A stretch of 64,000 nucleotides of DNA from Bacteroidota bacterium (GCA_030682255.1 JAUXOK010000016.1:48492-112491), one strand, 5' to 3'. Shown: positions 18,069 to 27,222, counted from the first letter of the stretch. Notes: generated by a model not told the origin, from the sequence alone. A program made the numbers and translations.

Positions 18069-18926
18069 ATGAAAAAAACAATATTCTATATCCTTATTTC
18101 CGTTTTAGTTATTTCATGTAACAAAGACAGAAGAATCACCAAAGACTCCATTACTTCTGCAGAAGACAATTCAACTTTAGAATCTGAGTTTTCTTCTTTA
18201 TATACCGTCATGGAAGATTTTGCGTCTAATGATCGCAGAGTTAGAAGTGGTAATTTCTTATTGCCGAGTGGCGCTATTATTACATTTCAAGATAGCTTAT
18301 TCTCTGATGGCAATGGCATTGAGTGTACAATTGATTTTGGTGCTTTAAGAAATTCTGACCCTAAAGGCCTTTTTTGTAATGATGGTAGATTTAGAGCAGG
18401 CATTTTGCATATCAAAACAAATAAAAGATTTTTTCAAGACAGTTTTATTTGTGAAATGTGGGCAGAAGAAAATGATGCATTTTATGCAGGAAATGATGGT
18501 TTTAATCTTTCAAATATTAGAGGAAAAACAACTTTGGTAAAATTGAGTAATAACTCTTACACTTTTGAAGTAGAAAATGCTAGATTAGAAAATGAAAAAG
18601 GCGTTTGCACTTGGCAAAGCAAAAGAATTATTACCAAAAAAATAGATAACGGACCAGGGGTAATTGGCGATGAATTTGAGATAACGGGTGAAGCATCTGG
18701 TGTAAACAGAAAAGGTGAGGCATTTAAAGTTACAGTAGACAAACCGCTATACAAAAAAATTGCAATGGGATGTGCAAGAACATTTGTTGATGGCAAAATA
18801 TCAATTATCAATATTGACAATGACAGAAAAATAGAAATAGATTACAACCCTTATAACAACAATGCATGCGATTTAATTGCAAAGGCAATTATTGGCAGAA
18901 AAGAATTTATCTTCACAGTTAGATAA
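18069..18926 (+). CDS. Uncharacterised lipoprotein
   Basis: This 285-residue protein has a lipoprotein signal peptide (lipobox LVISC, Cys17). It has no domain I recognise. The first 50 mature residues are low-complexity and acidic (SAEDNSTLESEF); the rest is predicted beta-rich with repeated charged turns, and three well-spaced cysteines (ECTIDF, GLFCND, SFICEM) lie between residues 90 and 145, possibly forming disulfides. It is translationally coupled to the following serine hydrolase (TAATG overlap), so the two probably act together at the envelope. TAAATTTG at 18048-18055 is a possible -7 element. Confidence 0.6.
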   Translation: MKKTIFYILISVLVISCNKDRRITKDSITSAEDNSTLESEFSSLYTVMEDFASNDRRVRSGNFLLPSGAIITFQDSLFSDGNGIECTIDFGALRNSDPKGLFCNDGRFRAGILHIKTNKRFFQDSFICEMWAEENDAFYAGNDGFNLSNIRGKTTLVKLSNNSYTFEVENARLENEKGVCTWQSKRIITKKIDNGPGVIGDEFEITGEASGVNRKGEAFKVTVDKPLYKKIAMGCARTFVDGKISIINIDNDRKIEIDYNPYNNNACDLIAKAIIGRKEFIFTVR

Positions 18927-20044
18927 TGATAAATAATTTTTCGAAGTTTTTAGTTTTATTTTCATTATTTGGGGTATGGTCTTGCCAAAATAAAGAAGTA
19001 AAACAAGAAAAATTAAGCATAGAAAACAATTATTGGCAATCAAATTTTAAACATCAAAGTTTCAGTAAATCTCAAAAAGATTCTATTTTAAATTGCTTCG
19101 ACAAAGATTTTAATGGCTCTGTACTTGTTTATAAAAAAGGCAAGATTTTTAAAAAAGCTTTGGGATATCAAGAAATTCAAAAGAAGCATAAAAAACAGAT
19201 TGACGATGTTTATCAAATGGCGTCTGTTTCAAAAACTGTCACCGCTGTTGCTACCATGATTTTACATCAATCAAAACAATTGCACATCGACAGTATGTTT
19301 TCTAAATACATTAATTCTTTCCCATACAAAAACGTTAGTATACGTCAATTGCTCTCACACCGAAGTGGATTGCCAAATTACATATACTACACAGACTCTT
19401 TTTGGAAAAATAAATTACAATTAATGAACAATAAAGATTTATTTGATTTTTTCATTAAATGCAAGCCAAAAATATACACAGCGCCTGGCGCTTCATTCAG
19501 TTACAACAACACAAATTATGCACTTTTGCCTATGCTCATAGAATCAGTTTCAAATAAAACATTTAATCAATTTGTAATCGACTCTATTTTCAAACCATGT
19601 GGAATGAAAAACACTTTTTACTACAATTGTCCTCAACCCGAAGGATTTCACTCAACGGTAATGACAGGACGTTATGAGAAGGAATTATATGAACATTCCT
19701 ATTATTTGAATGGCATATTGGGCGATAAAAGCTTATTTTCTTCTATTGATGATATGTTTTTATTTTATCATGCATTAAAAACTAATAGGTTGATTAAAAA
19801 AGAATTATTAGATATGATGCATGAACCAAGTTATAAATACAATGTTTATGGCGGCAGCTATGGTCTCGGATTCAGACTAAAACAAATTAACAATGAAAAA
19901 TGGGTTTATCACAATGGATGGTGGAAAGGTTTCTGGACATTTTTTTGGATCAATATAGAGAAAGACACTTGCCTTGTAGTACTTACTAACAATAAAAAAA
20001 GCAGTAGATTTAAACTACTCAATTTATTAGAATTTATGGATTAA
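18926..20044 (+). CDS. Class C beta-lactamase-like serine hydrolase, lipoprotein
   Basis: This 372-residue protein belongs to the beta-lactamase/DD-peptidase (AmpC-like, family S12) fold. The lipobox is GVWSC (Cys20). The catalytic motifs are SVSK (Ser100-Lys103), YNN (Tyr193-Asn195) and, in place of KTG, YHNGWW near residue 330, the HxG form common in esterase/peptidase members. Substrate is unknown: peptidoglycan peptides, esters or D-amino acid peptides are possible; classical cephalosporinase activity is unlikely given the HxG motif. Its ATG overlaps the stop of the preceding lipoprotein gene by one base. Confidence 0.85.
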   Translation: MINNFSKFLVLFSLFGVWSCQNKEVKQEKLSIENNYWQSNFKHQSFSKSQKDSILNCFDKDFNGSVLVYKKGKIFKKALGYQEIQKKHKKQIDDVYQMASVSKTVTAVATMILHQSKQLHIDSMFSKYINSFPYKNVSIRQLLSHRSGLPNYIYYTDSFWKNKLQLMNNKDLFDFFIKCKPKIYTAPGASFSYNNTNYALLPMLIESVSNKTFNQFVIDSIFKPCGMKNTFYYNCPQPEGFHSTVMTGRYEKELYEHSYYLNGILGDKSLFSSIDDMFLFYHALKTNRLIKKELLDMMHEPSYKYNVYGGSYGLGFRLKQINNEKWVYHNGWWKGFWTFFWINIEKDTCLVVLTNNKKSSRFKLLNLLEFMD

Positions 20045-20087
20045 TTATTTTTTTTAAAAAAGTTTTCATTTTATTAAAAATCGTGTT

Positions 20088-20095
20088 TAATTTTG
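20088..20095 (+). promoter_or_regulatory. -7 element upstream of the DUF349 gene
   Basis: TAATTTTG matches TAnnTTTG. A TTTTC about 20 bp upstream is a weak -33. It predicts a leader of about 130 bases, long for this window, with no obvious riboswitch fold. Confidence 0.35.
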
Positions 20096-20230
20096 CATTT
20101 ATCAATCAATATGGGAACGGCCAAATTATTTCAATTAAAATTCAACTCAATCTAAAGCAGTTTATGATTTGACACCTATATCCAAAACAACATTCTGACA
20201 TAATTTTTTAACTTATACTTTAATAACTTC

Positions 20231-22126
20231 ATGACCGACACACTTAATGAAAACTCTTTGGAAGAAAAGGGTTTAAACATTTCAAACGATGACCACTCAA
20301 TCGAAATTGCCATTACTAATTTAGAAAAACAGGGCGATTCAGATGAACATGATGATGAATTTGAAATAGAAGATGAAAAAAGAGATTCTACAGACTATTC
20401 TTCCTTTACTAAAGAAGACTTTATTAAAAAAGCTGAAGATTTAATTGATGCTCCAAACATCAAAGAATCTCATGATATTTTTAAAAAGATTAGAGTTTTA
20501 TTTGACGATGTTATCAAAGCAGAACGTGTATTATTGATTAAAGAATGGGCCGAAGAGGGTAAAGATGTGAGAGAATTTAAACCCCCTTATGATGAGCAAA
20601 AGGATAGGTTTTATAAAGTATATGCTAAATTTTTAGAAAAAAGAGCCGAAGAAAAACGCTTAGCTGAAGAAGAAAAACAAAAAAACTTAAAAGCAAAACA
20701 AGATTTATTAGATAGATTAAAAGATATTGTTTCGACAGATGAAACTGAGAAAGTTTTTAGCGAAGTAGATGAAATTCAAAAACAATGGAAGCAAATCAGA
20801 TCTATTCCTAGACAATTCATGCAAGAATTATGGGAAAGTTACCGCTTTTATCTCGATAAATTCTATGACAACCATTCTATCAACAATGAATTAAAAGATA
20901 AAGACAGACAAAAAAATCTTGAATTTAAAATTGAACTACTTAAAAAAATCGATCAATTAAAAGAGGAAAAATCAATCAAAAAAACCCATATTTTATTGAA
21001 TAAATACCATGAAGAATTCAGAAATATTGGCCCTGTTGCATCAAAAGAAATGGCAGAGGATTTATGGAAAAGATTCAAAGCTGCATCTGATGACATTTTA
21101 GCTGAGAGAAGATCTCAAATGGAGGTAATTAAAGCTAAAAGAAATGAAAATTTAGAACTAAAAAAATTGCTTTGTGAAAAAGTGGAAGCAATTATTCAAC
21201 TACCTATTGAAACATTCAAAACCTGGAAAGAAAAAGGCGAAGAGATGAATTCAATTTTTGAAGAATGGAAAACCATTGGACCTGTCCCTGATAGCTTTAA
21301 CGACCAAATATGGAGAAGATTCAGAGAATCTCAAAACACATTCAATCAGAATAAAAAATTATTTTTTGAAAAATTAAACAAAGGCAAAGACGAAAATTTG
21401 AAACTAAAAACGGTATTGTGTGAACAAGCAGAGAAAATTGCAAGTTCCTCACAATTTGATTCAGGTTCAAAAGAGATGATAGCTCTTCAAGAAAAATGGA
21501 AATCCATTGGACCAGTTCCTGAAAATATGAATGAAAAAATTTGGCAAAGATTCAGAAAAGCTTGTGATACATTTTTTGCCAAAAGAAATGATTTTTATAA
21601 AGGAAAAAATGATGAAGAGAAAAAAAACCAAGAACAAAAAGAATTTATAATCAGCGCAGTAGAGAAACTCATTGAACTAGAAGATTCAGCTATTGTTTTT
21701 GAAGCATTGAGATCACATCAACAGAACTGGATGAACATTGGCTTTGTACCAATTAAAGTTAAACAAGAATTAACTCAAAAATACAGCCAAGCAGTTGATG
21801 CCATTTATAAAAAATTCAAACAAGCTTCTGATGAAAATAAATCATTAAGAATGAAAGACCATTTTGAAATGTTGTCTAACGCTCCTAACGGTTCCGAAAA
21901 ACTTAGGCAAGAGGAAAAACTAATTTCAGACAAAATGAGAGCTTTGAAAGAAAGTGTTGAAACGCTCAATAATAATATTGGATTTTTTGCTAAATCTAAA
22001 AAAGCTGATGAATTGAAACAACAAATTGAACAAAAAATCAATGTCATCAATGCTCAAGTCTCTAAATTACAAGAAGAGTTGAAGGTTTTAAGACAGTTTA
22101 GGAACAATCAATCACCACAAAAATAA
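20231..22126 (+). CDS. DUF349 repeat protein
   Basis: This 631-residue cytoplasmic protein has an acidic N terminus (EDEKRDSTD) and at least five DUF349 units. Each is built around W-x-x-I-G-x-V-P followed by a W-x-R/K-F helix: IGPVASKEMAEDLWKRF, IGPVPDSFNDQIWRRF, IGPVPENMNEKIWQRF, with diverged copies QIRSIPRQFMQELW and IGFVPIKVKQEL. The last 90 residues form a coiled coil. DUF349 proteins are widespread in Bacteroidota and actinobacteria, and their role is not established. The gene precedes a methyltransferase by 14 bp and may share its transcript. Confidence 0.82.
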   Translation: MTDTLNENSLEEKGLNISNDDHSIEIAITNLEKQGDSDEHDDEFEIEDEKRDSTDYSSFTKEDFIKKAEDLIDAPNIKESHDIFKKIRVLFDDVIKAERVLLIKEWAEEGKDVREFKPPYDEQKDRFYKVYAKFLEKRAEEKRLAEEEKQKNLKAKQDLLDRLKDIVSTDETEKVFSEVDEIQKQWKQIRSIPRQFMQELWESYRFYLDKFYDNHSINNELKDKDRQKNLEFKIELLKKIDQLKEEKSIKKTHILLNKYHEEFRNIGPVASKEMAEDLWKRFKAASDDILAERRSQMEVIKAKRNENLELKKLLCEKVEAIIQLPIETFKTWKEKGEEMNSIFEEWKTIGPVPDSFNDQIWRRFRESQNTFNQNKKLFFEKLNKGKDENLKLKTVLCEQAEKIASSSQFDSGSKEMIALQEKWKSIGPVPENMNEKIWQRFRKACDTFFAKRNDFYKGKNDEEKKNQEQKEFIISAVEKLIELEDSAIVFEALRSHQQNWMNIGFVPIKVKQELTQKYSQAVDAIYKKFKQASDENKSLRMKDHFEMLSNAPNGSEKLRQEEKLISDKMRALKESVETLNNNIGFFAKSKKADELKQQIEQKINVINAQVSKLQEELKVLRQFRNNQSPQK

Positions 22127-22140
22127 AGTGGAAATGACTG

Positions 22141-22923
22141 ATGAAACTATTGTCTTATATTATTAACTATTTAACTTATTTCTTTACCTCAGACACGAAG
22201 TATAATATTCATTCACCTTTTGTTTATGACTTTGTAGTCAAAGTTTTGAACACTAGAAAACAAAAACCGACTTATCATTCCATAGAGTTGATAAGAACTA
22301 AAATGTTAAAAAGTAATGCTGAGATAGAAATATTGCCATTAGGGGCTACCACTTTTCAAAATATTCGAAAAGAAAAACTCAAAAATGTTTGCTCTCGCAC
22401 TTCAAAATCCGCCAAATATTGCGAACTATTAGAACGTATTTGCTCATATTATCAACCCCAATTAGCACTCGAAATTGGAACTTCTCTTGGCATAAGCGCA
22501 TTGTATCAAGCGAGTGGTTTAGATAAAGGAACTTTATACACCATGGAAGGCAATCCTGATAGTATTAAGGTAGCAAAACACAATAGTGATGTATTGGAAA
22601 TGGGGAATATGATCTTTATTGAAGGTGATTTTGACACAAAATTACCGATTCTTCTAAATCAGATCGAAAGATTAGATTATGTTTTTTTTGATGGCAATCA
22701 TCAAATGGATGCTACTTTAAAATATTTTGAATGGTGTTTAAACAAAGCGCATACTAATTCAATTTTTATATTTGATGATATTCGTTGGAGTGAAGACATG
22801 CAAATAGCTTGGGAAAAAATAAAAAAACATCCTGCTGTTACACTAAGTATAGATTTATTTGTAATGGGTATTGTCTTTTTTAGAATAGAAAACGAAAAAC
22901 AAGATTTTGTAATAAGGTATTAA
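22141..22923 (+). CDS. Class I SAM-dependent methyltransferase
   Basis: This 260-residue protein has a Rossmann-like methyltransferase fold. Motif I is LALEIGTSLGISALY (about residues 116-130), the acidic residue after strand 2 is in YTMEGNPDSI, and VFFDGNHQMDATLKYF resembles the metal-dependent O-methyltransferase group, with DDIRWSEDM as the second acidic loop. The first 110 residues are a lineage-specific helical extension (NIHSPFVYDFV). The methyl acceptor is unknown. It sits 4 bp before the YihY gene, so the two are probably one operon. Confidence 0.8.
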   Translation: MKLLSYIINYLTYFFTSDTKYNIHSPFVYDFVVKVLNTRKQKPTYHSIELIRTKMLKSNAEIEILPLGATTFQNIRKEKLKNVCSRTSKSAKYCELLERICSYYQPQLALEIGTSLGISALYQASGLDKGTLYTMEGNPDSIKVAKHNSDVLEMGNMIFIEGDFDTKLPILLNQIERLDYVFFDGNHQMDATLKYFEWCLNKAHTNSIFIFDDIRWSEDMQIAWEKIKKHPAVTLSIDLFVMGIVFFRIENEKQDFVIRY

Positions 22924-22927
22924 AACT

Positions 22928-23887
22928 ATGAACATTAAGAAAATATTGACAAATAATCTACTGGTGAAAAAAATTATTTTCTACCTTGATCAGGTTATTC
23001 CACCTGGTTTTCAGGGGGCTAGTTTATTTTCTGTTTTGCAGTTTTTTTACAAAGGAATAATCAACCCAAGGTTCAATTTATATGCAGGATCGCTATCATG
23101 GAATTTCTTTTTAGCAATTTTTCCTGCATTAATCTTTCTATTTACTTTGATAGCATATATTCCAGGTATTAATCTCCAAAAAATAATCCTAACACAAATG
23201 GACTTTATTTTACCAAATGAGGCTTACAAAGTAATTAAAGTAACAGTTGCAGACATAGTTAAAACCCAAAGATCAGGATTATTATCTATTGGTTTTTTAT
23301 CTGCCATTTATTTTGCAAGTAATGGTGTTTTTTCGATGATGTTAGCTTTTGACAGCAATTTCAATGAAATGGACAAAAAGAAATCTAATTTTTTTAGAAA
23401 GCGAGGTAAATCAATTTTCATAACATTTTTAATAACAGTTTTAATTATCATTTCTCTTATTGTATTAATATCAGGCAATTTATTGAGTTCATATGTGATT
23501 CATGAAAAAATCATCAACAAAACCATTGTTGTTTTTTTTATCAATATATTTCAATTAGCAACATTGTCTGCTTTGGTATTTTTCATCATGAGCTCTTTGT
23601 ATTATTTTGGTCCAAGTTCTAAAATCAGATGGCAGTTTTTTTCTCCAGGGGCTATAGTTGCTACCGTTTTATCACTGCTAGCAACATATTTATTTACGTC
23701 TTATGTTGAGGATTTTAACAGTTATAATAAACTTTATGGAAGTATTGGAGCTGTCATTGTTTTGATGTTATTAATTTACTTTAATTCATTGTGTATTTTA
23801 ATAGGATTTGAATTAAATAAAAGCATTACAAGTGTTGTTAAAATTCATCAAGAAAAGCGAAAAAAAGAAAATCATTTTTTGGAATAA
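22928..23887 (+). CDS. YihY/BrkB-family inner-membrane protein
   Basis: This 319-residue protein has six predicted membrane helices and matches the YihY (BrkB-like, formerly mis-called RNase BN) family. The signature segments are LYAGSLSWNFFLAIFPALIF near residues 51-70, YFGPSSKIRWQFFSPGA near 225-241, and FNSYNKLYGSIGAVIVLMLL. The transported substrate of this family is not established. It lies 4 bp after the methyltransferase gene and ends 91 bp before tRNA-Ser. Confidence 0.88.
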   Translation: MNIKKILTNNLLVKKIIFYLDQVIPPGFQGASLFSVLQFFYKGIINPRFNLYAGSLSWNFFLAIFPALIFLFTLIAYIPGINLQKIILTQMDFILPNEAYKVIKVTVADIVKTQRSGLLSIGFLSAIYFASNGVFSMMLAFDSNFNEMDKKKSNFFRKRGKSIFITFLITVLIIISLIVLISGNLLSSYVIHEKIINKTIVVFFINIFQLATLSALVFFIMSSLYYFGPSSKIRWQFFSPGAIVATVLSLLATYLFTSYVEDFNSYNKLYGSIGAVIVLMLLIYFNSLCILIGFELNKSITSVVKIHQEKRKKENHFLE

Positions 23888-23928
23888 TTTATTTTAAAAT
23901 AAAATTTCATTTTTACCATTTTTATTTA

Positions 23929-23936
23929 TAATTTTG
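23929..23936 (+). promoter_or_regulatory. -7 element upstream of tRNA-Ser
   Basis: TAATTTTG matches TAnnTTTG and ends 42 bases before the mature tRNA 5' end. No clear -33 TTG is visible. Confidence 0.35.
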
Positions 23937-23978
23937 CAGACCAATTTTAAAAACAATAAGTTGTTATTAAGATAGATT

Positions 23979-24066
23979 GGAGAAATGGCAGAGCGGTTGA
24001 ATGCGGCAGTCTTGAAAACTGTTTTAGTGAAAGCTAACGGGGGTTCGAATCCCTCTTTCTCCGCCA
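23979..24066 (+). tRNA. tRNA-Ser (anticodon TGA)
   Basis: This is a class II tRNA of 88 nt including an encoded CCA. The acceptor stem GGAGAAA pairs with TTTCTCC (24056-24062). The anticodon stem GCAGT/ACTGT encloses the loop CTTGAAA, giving anticodon TGA. A long variable arm (TTAG...CTAA) marks it as serine, and the T arm is GGGGG-TTCGAAT-CCCTC. The discriminator is G, as expected for serine. Confidence 0.95.
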
Positions 24067-24074
24067 AGAATCTC

Positions 24075-24105
24075 AAAAAACCTCAATTTTATTGAGGTTT
24101 TTTTT
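24075..24105 (+). terminator. Rho-independent terminator of tRNA-Ser
   Basis: A 13-bp perfect stem (AAAAAACCTCAAT at 24075-24087, ATTGAGGTTTTTT at 24091-24103) with a 3-base loop and a T-run starts 8 bp after the tRNA CCA. Confidence 0.88.
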
Positions 24106-24356
24106 ATACCCTTTTTTGTCTGAGTATAGCTCAAGTAAAAATGGGTATAAAAAAACTTGCAGAGTTGTGGCAAGGTTTTTTTGAGAATCTTGAAGCCTTC
24201 CCCTCAGGGATCATTGCAAATAATCCCGAAAACCCCTTTTTTGTCTGAACATAGCTCAAGCATAAAAAGGGCATAAAAATATTTGCAGAGTAGCGCCAAG
24301 GTTTTTTGAGTGAATCATGATCCACCCTCTTAAAGGTTATGTAAACAATCTCTCAT
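24106..24356. repeat. Two degenerate tandem copies of a structured repeat of about 126 bp
   Basis: This gene-free stretch holds two imperfect direct copies. Copy A spans about 24107-24232 and copy B about 24233-24356; the first 85 bp align at roughly 80% identity by eye. Shared blocks are CTTTTTTGTCTGA, ATAGCTCAAG, TTGCAGAGT and CAAGGTTTTTT. Each copy can fold: A has ATACCC/GGGTAT with inner TTTTT/AAAAA and TGAG/CTCA; B has CCCTTTTT/AAAAAGGG. Both end in a hairpin followed by T6-7. The end of copy A also carries an inverted copy of tRNA-adjacent DNA (24065-24083 versus 24173-24192). The remaining DNA to 24420 shows nothing further. Confidence 0.6.
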
Positions 24357-24420
24357 TTACACATTCTATAACTTGATAGTAAACTCACTAAAGGCAAACG
24401 ATTCAAACACGAACTAACCC

Positions 24421-24924
24421 CTAATTCAGTGCCAACTTCAAATCGTTGATGTCTGAATCATCAAACAACAAATGCTCTTGAAATGTGGTTGCCATACTGA
24501 TGCCAACAAAATCTGCATTTACAGGAAATAAACGGTAGCTTCTAGAGGCCAAAACAGCAATTCTAATTTTGCCAACTTGTCTTTGAAGAAGAGGTAAGAA
24601 AGCCGAAATCAATGTTTTGCCACTATTTAAAACGTCATCAACAATAATTAAAGATTGGTTTTTAAGTTCGCTAAGGTCAACATTACTAAAAAACTGAGGT
24701 TCAAAATTATTTCTATCAATCACAATGTTGATTAAATGGATGTTTTCCATACCAATTGTTTTTAATTCATCTGCAATTCTTTCGGCTAAAAACATGCCTC
24801 TGTTATCAATTCCTGCTACATAAATGGTTTCCAACTCCATGTTATCTTCATATATTTGCCAAGCCAAACGCTTGATTTTATGCGAAATTTGTTGATGATT
24901 TAATATTATAACAGATTGTGTCAT
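24421..24924 (-). CDS. PyrR-like phosphoribosyltransferase
   Basis: This 167-residue type I phosphoribosyltransferase has the PRPP-binding loop LIIVDDVLNSGKT (about 92-104). The rest looks like PyrR: the flexible loop region after IVIDRNNF, AVLASRSYRLFPV and DFVGISMATT. PyrR proteins combine uracil phosphoribosyltransferase activity with control of pyrimidine genes in Firmicutes; in Bacteroidota the regulatory role is not assured. It lies 39 bp downstream of pgk on the same strand, so may share a transcript. It is read towards the repeat region. Confidence 0.8.
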   Translation of the reverse strand: MTQSVIILNHQQISHKIKRLAWQIYEDNMELETIYVAGIDNRGMFLAERIADELKTIGMENIHLINIVIDRNNFEPQFFSNVDLSELKNQSLIIVDDVLNSGKTLISAFLPLLQRQVGKIRIAVLASRSYRLFPVNADFVGISMATTFQEHLLFDDSDINDLKLALN

Positions 24925-24963
24925 ATTGATTGTTTCAAACCTAATGATTTTTATATTAAAAAA

Positions 24964-26169
24964 CTATTGTTCGGCAGAATTTTGCAAAATAGCAGCTACC
25001 CCTGGCAATTCTTTTCCTTCAAAATATTCTAACAATGCACCGCCACCTGTAGAAACATAACTAACTTGGTCTGCTAAGCCAAACTGATGAATAGCTGCTG
25101 CACTATCGCCTCCGCCTATTAAACTAAAACCACCATTTTGCGCTACATGTGCCACAGAATTGGCAACAGCTTTTGTGCCATTTTCAAATGAAGACATTTC
25201 AAAAACACCCATTGGACCATTCCACAAAACGGTTTTGGATGCTTCTATCACCTTACAAAAAGTTTCGATGGCATTTGGTCCGATGTCTAAACCCATGTAT
25301 CCATTAGGAATTTCATTATTGTTACAAAAAGATGTTTGCGCTTGGTTATCAAATTTATCGGCAATCTTGCTATCTTGAGGCAAAAGTAATTGAACACCCT
25401 TTTGCTTAGCTTTTTCAATCAACTCCAAGGTTAATGGCATGCGTTCGTCTTCACAAAGTGAATTGCCAATATTGCCGCCCAATGCTTTTGCAAATGTGTA
25501 TGCCATGCCGCCACCAACAATAATATTATCAGCAATATTCATCAAGTTTTCGATGATTAATAATTTATCAGAAACCTTTGCGCCACCAACTATTGCAGTG
25601 AAAGGACGTTGAGGATTGTTCAATACTTTCTGTGCGTTTTCCAATTCATTGGTCATCACATAGCCAAAACATTTTTTACTATTAAAAAATTGAGCAATAA
25701 CAGCTGTAGAAGCATGAGCTCTATGAGCAGTTCCGAAAGCATCATTCACATAGAAAGTGCCTAGTTTAGATAATTTTTCTGCAAATTCAACATTGCCTTT
25801 TTCCTCTTCTTTGTAAAAACGCAAATTTTCTAACAAAAGAATTTCGCCTGCTTGAAGATTTTGAGACATTTCTTTGGCTTGCTCTCCTATGCAATCATCG
25901 GCAAACAAAACTTTCGCTCTTGTTAATTCAGCCACTCGGCTAACAATGTGTTTTAAAGAATATTTTTCAGTTGGCCCTTCTTTCGGACGACCTAAATGAC
26001 TCATCAAAACACAAGAACCGCCATCATTCAATATTTTTTGGATGGTTGGAACAGTGGCAGTAATTCGAGAATCATCTGTTATTTGAAATTGAGCATCTAA
26101 TGGCACATTAAAATCCACTCTGATTAAAACTTTTTCACCTTTAAAATTGTATTGATTGATAGTTAACAT
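24964..26169 (-). CDS. pgk: Phosphoglycerate kinase
   Basis: This 401-residue glycolytic enzyme transfers phosphate from 1,3-bisphosphoglycerate to ADP. Signatures are VLIRVDFNVPLD at the N terminus, SHLGRPKEGP, the basic-patch FGTAHRAHAST, the hinge and nucleotide-site segments AIVGGAKVSDKL and LWNGPMGVFE, and the C-terminal GGGDSAAAI and STGGGALLEYFEG. The length is normal. It is divergent from the polyprenyl synthase gene with 48 bp between. Confidence 0.95.
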   Translation of the reverse strand: MLTINQYNFKGEKVLIRVDFNVPLDAQFQITDDSRITATVPTIQKILNDGGSCVLMSHLGRPKEGPTEKYSLKHIVSRVAELTRAKVLFADDCIGEQAKEMSQNLQAGEILLLENLRFYKEEEKGNVEFAEKLSKLGTFYVNDAFGTAHRAHASTAVIAQFFNSKKCFGYVMTNELENAQKVLNNPQRPFTAIVGGAKVSDKLLIIENLMNIADNIIVGGGMAYTFAKALGGNIGNSLCEDERMPLTLELIEKAKQKGVQLLLPQDSKIADKFDNQAQTSFCNNNEIPNGYMGLDIGPNAIETFCKVIEASKTVLWNGPMGVFEMSSFENGTKAVANSVAHVAQNGGFSLIGGGDSAAAIHQFGLADQVSYVSTGGGALLEYFEGKELPGVAAILQNSAEQ

Positions 26170-26217
26170 CTTTTAAATAATATTTTTTCTTGGGTGCAAA
26201 AATAAGTCAAAATATTA

Positions 26218-27222
26218 TTGTTTAATTTGCAAAGCGAAAAAACTAGTTTGGAATTATCCATCGATCATATCAAAAAGCCCATAGAGTCTGACTTAAATTT
26301 ATTTGAGGACACCTTCAGCAAAAGTATGAAAACCAATGTGCCATTGCTGAATACCATCATGACCTACATAGTGAAACGCAAAGGCAAAATGATTCGACCG
26401 ATGTTTGTTTTGTTTTGTTCTAAACTTCATGGTGAAATCAATGAACGTACTTATCGTGGGGCAAGTTTGATTGAATTATTGCATACCGCTACCTTGGTTC
26501 ATGATGATGTGGTGGACGGAAGCGATATGCGTAGAGGTTTTTTTAGCATCAATGCCCTTTGGAAAAATAAAATTGCAGTATTGGTAGGAGATTTTTTATT
26601 GGCAAAGGGTTTGCTTTTATCCATAGATAACAATGATTTTGATTTATTGAAAATCGTTAGTGAAAGTGTAAAGAAAATGAGTGAAGGCGAACTGCTTCAG
26701 ATAGAAAAAGCTAGAAGACTAGACATTACTGAAGACATTTATTACGATATTATTACCAAAAAAACCGCTTCATTGATTGCCAGTTGTTGTGCTATTGGAG
26801 CAGCAGCCGCCAATGCTGATAAGGAAACCATTGAAAAAATGAGACTTTTTGGGGAATACACGGGTATAGCTTTTCAAATTAAAGACGATTTGTTTGATTA
26901 TGGCGACAATAATATTGGTAAGCCAACAGGTATAGACATCAAAGAGAAAAAAATGACACTTCCTCTGATTTATGCATTGAATCAATGTAGCAGTTCAGAA
27001 AAAAAGAAAATCATATACATCATCAAAAACCACAATACAGATAAGAAAAAGGTGGCAGAAGTGATACAATTTGTGCATCAATTTGGTGGTTTTGATTATG
27101 CTAAATCCAAAATGGAGATGTATAAAACAATGGCATTAGACATTTTAGAACAAATGCCAGACAATGAAAGCAGGAGAAGTTTATCACAACTTTTGGAATT
27201 TGTGATTGTTAGAAAAAAATAA
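26218..27222 (+). CDS. Polyprenyl diphosphate synthase
   Basis: This long-chain trans-prenyl synthase extends farnesyl diphosphate with isopentenyl units, most likely for the menaquinone side chain. It has the two aspartate-rich motifs: HDDVVDGSDMRRG and KDDLFDYG. The start is uncertain: no ATG precedes the conserved region, and candidates are TTG at 26218, 26227 or 26248, the last giving a product starting close to the family-like IDHIKKPIESDL. I give the longest form (334 residues). No other isoprenoid gene is in the window. Confidence 0.85.
   Translation: MFNLQSEKTSLELSIDHIKKPIESDLNLFEDTFSKSMKTNVPLLNTIMTYIVKRKGKMIRPMFVLFCSKLHGEINERTYRGASLIELLHTATLVHDDVVDGSDMRRGFFSINALWKNKIAVLVGDFLLAKGLLLSIDNNDFDLLKIVSESVKKMSEGELLQIEKARRLDITEDIYYDIITKKTASLIASCCAIGAAAANADKETIEKMRLFGEYTGIAFQIKDDLFDYGDNNIGKPTGIDIKEKKMTLPLIYALNQCSSSEKKKIIYIIKNHNTDKKKVAEVIQFVHQFGGFDYAKSKMEMYKTMALDILEQMPDNESRRSLSQLLEFVIVRKK

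Noticed and set aside
24131..24325. Minus-strand ORF of 64 codons across the tRNA-adjacent repeats
   Set aside because: It spans both degenerate repeat copies and terminator-like hairpins, has no start context and no protein-like pattern; the repeat explains it.
24106..24356. Repeats taken as a CRISPR array
   Set aside because: Only two imperfect copies of about 126 bp with no spacers and no cas genes anywhere in the window.
23979..24420. tRNA-Ser as integration site of a mobile element
   Set aside because: No integrase, no direct copy of the tRNA end and no accessory cargo next to it; only a short inverted copy of flanking DNA is present.
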